A program made the translations under genes and the position numbers. The notes beneath the pieces were generated by a model that made no database searches, was not told the origin of the DNA, and saw only the letters and a program-made list of their open reading frames with translations. Shown here piece by piece: positions 63,475 through 64,000 of a DNA stretch of 64,000 nt. Where the stretch lies: NCBI GenBank assembly GCA_947066105.1, contig CAMSYM010000001.1, positions 310,001-374,000 of the forward strand, given 5' to 3'. The stretch comes from an uncultured Clostridia bacterium. Lineage in GTDB: Bacteria; Bacillota; Clostridia; Christensenellales; Pumilibacteraceae. Each line of letters begins with the position of its first letter. Positions within the stretch are counted from its first letter, which is position 1.

Positions 63475-64000
63475 TATATCGCCTCGCCTTTTAGATTGGC
63501 ATTTACAGCCGATGTAATTTTAACTTGTACAAAATCGCCTACCGTCGCCGTTTCGTTGTCGAAAGTGACCGCCGCGTCGTTTTGCGCCTTGCCGTAGCAC
63601 TTGCTCCCCGTCTTTTCCGCTACAAGCACTTCGCAGGTCTTGCCGACGCTATCGCCCGCTATTGCTTTCGATATCTCGAATTGACGTTTTATCAATCTGT
63701 CGATACGTTCCTGCTTGGTCTTGTAATCGAGTTGCGGCATTTTATCGGCAGGCGTTCCGCTTCTGCGCGAATATATGAACATGAACAGATTGTTGTACTT
63801 TACACGGTCGACAAGATCGAGCGTTTGCATGAAATCGTCTTCCGTTTCGGTCGGAAATCCAACCATTATATCCGAGCTGAGTCCTATATCCGGCACGGCG
63901 GCACGGAACGCGTCTATTTTTCGGAAATATTCGTCGCGCGTATAATGTCTGTTCATTTCCCGCAATATCCTGTCGCTGCCCGACTGCACTGGCAGATGCA
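63474..64000 (-). CDS. miaB: tRNA-i6A37 methylthiotransferase MiaB, C-terminal part (5' truncated by window edge)
   Basis: The frame stays open to the window end, so only about the last 175 residues are seen. HLPVQSGSDRILREMNRHYTR, SSDIMVGFPTETEDDF and the C-terminal TRAM domain (SVGKTCEVLVAEKTG ... VQVKITSAVNANLKGEAI) match MiaB. The radical SAM and cluster cysteines lie outside. It adds a methylthio group to i6A37 made by MiaA, which is encoded in the same operon. MtaB at 46.5 kb is the paralogue acting on t6A. Confidence 0.92.
   Translation of the reverse strand, partial: HLPVQSGSDRILREMNRHYTRDEYFRKIDAFRAAVPDIGLSSDIMVGFPTETEDDFMQTLDLVDRVKYNNLFMFIYSRRSGTPADKMPQLDYKTKQERIDRLIKRQFEISKAIAGDSVGKTCEVLVAEKTGSKCYGKAQNDAAVTFDNETATVGDFVQVKITSAVNANLKGEAI

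Overview
The window looks like a chromosome segment of an endospore-forming Bacillota, most likely an uncultured, gut-type anaerobic Clostridia-like lineage. The evidence is the spoIIA operon with sigma-F, spoVAC-D-E and yunB; the ctsR-mcsA-mcsB-clpC operon with a CtsR box; hrcA-grpE-dnaK-dnaJ behind a CIRCE element; RNase Y, MutS2, TmcAL and a Phe T-box riboswitch; and fermentative acetate genes (pta, ackA). Base composition is mid-range by eye. Most genes carry a GGAG-type ribosome binding site, with occasional GTG and TTG starts. Consensus sigma-A promoters with 17-bp spacers are common. I saw no rRNA, tRNA, CRISPR, insertion sequence or phage gene. Genus-level identity cannot be read from this sequence alone.

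Layout. 1-3.7 kb: end of an L-rhamnose catabolic operon (rhaB partial, rhaA, fucO-type reductase, rhaD). 3.7-6.4 kb: a regulatory-looking 315-bp gap with two promoters, one carrying a run of ten G, then an ABC-2 exporter pair. 6.4-6.9 kb: dCMP deaminase. 7.0-11.7 kb: the CtsR/McsA/McsB/ClpC protein quality-control operon. 11.7-15.1 kb: long-form HPF, glucose-6-phosphate isomerase, an HPr-like protein lacking the phosphorylatable His, and an unknown protein. 15.2-16.5 kb (minus): GtrA-like membrane protein and glycerophosphodiesterase. 16.7-19.6 kb: lepA (predicted leaderless) and hemW. 19.7-24.6 kb: HrcA regulon. 24.7-29.5 kb: ackA, comFC, rny, a YjbR-family gene and a DEDDh exonuclease.

29.6-34.0 kb is a sporulation block: spoIIAA-spoIIAB-sigF, then a sigma-F/G-like promoter, a 32-residue ORF, spoVAC-spoVAD-spoVAE, and yunB. 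34.0-42.1 kb: a Phe T-box (UUC specifier, UGGU bulge, intrinsic terminator) leads pheS-pheT-U32 peptidase-mutS2, so these four are probably one amino-acid-responsive unit. 42.1-43.8 kb (minus): tmcAL and an unknown gene that overlaps the end of mutS2. 43.8-47.8 kb: pta-prmA-rsmE-mtaB. 48.0-50.0 kb: a class A penicillin-binding protein.

50.0-55.4 kb (minus) is the least conventional region: HIT protein, two small tandem proteins that look like diverged Spo0A DNA-binding domains without a receiver, an OmpR-type response regulator, a histidine kinase, a cysteine desulfurase and ThiI, all packed with overlaps or near-zero gaps behind one strong promoter. 55.5-64.0 kb (minus): enolase, then miaB (partial)-mutS-mutL-miaA-ynbB-like PLP enzyme.
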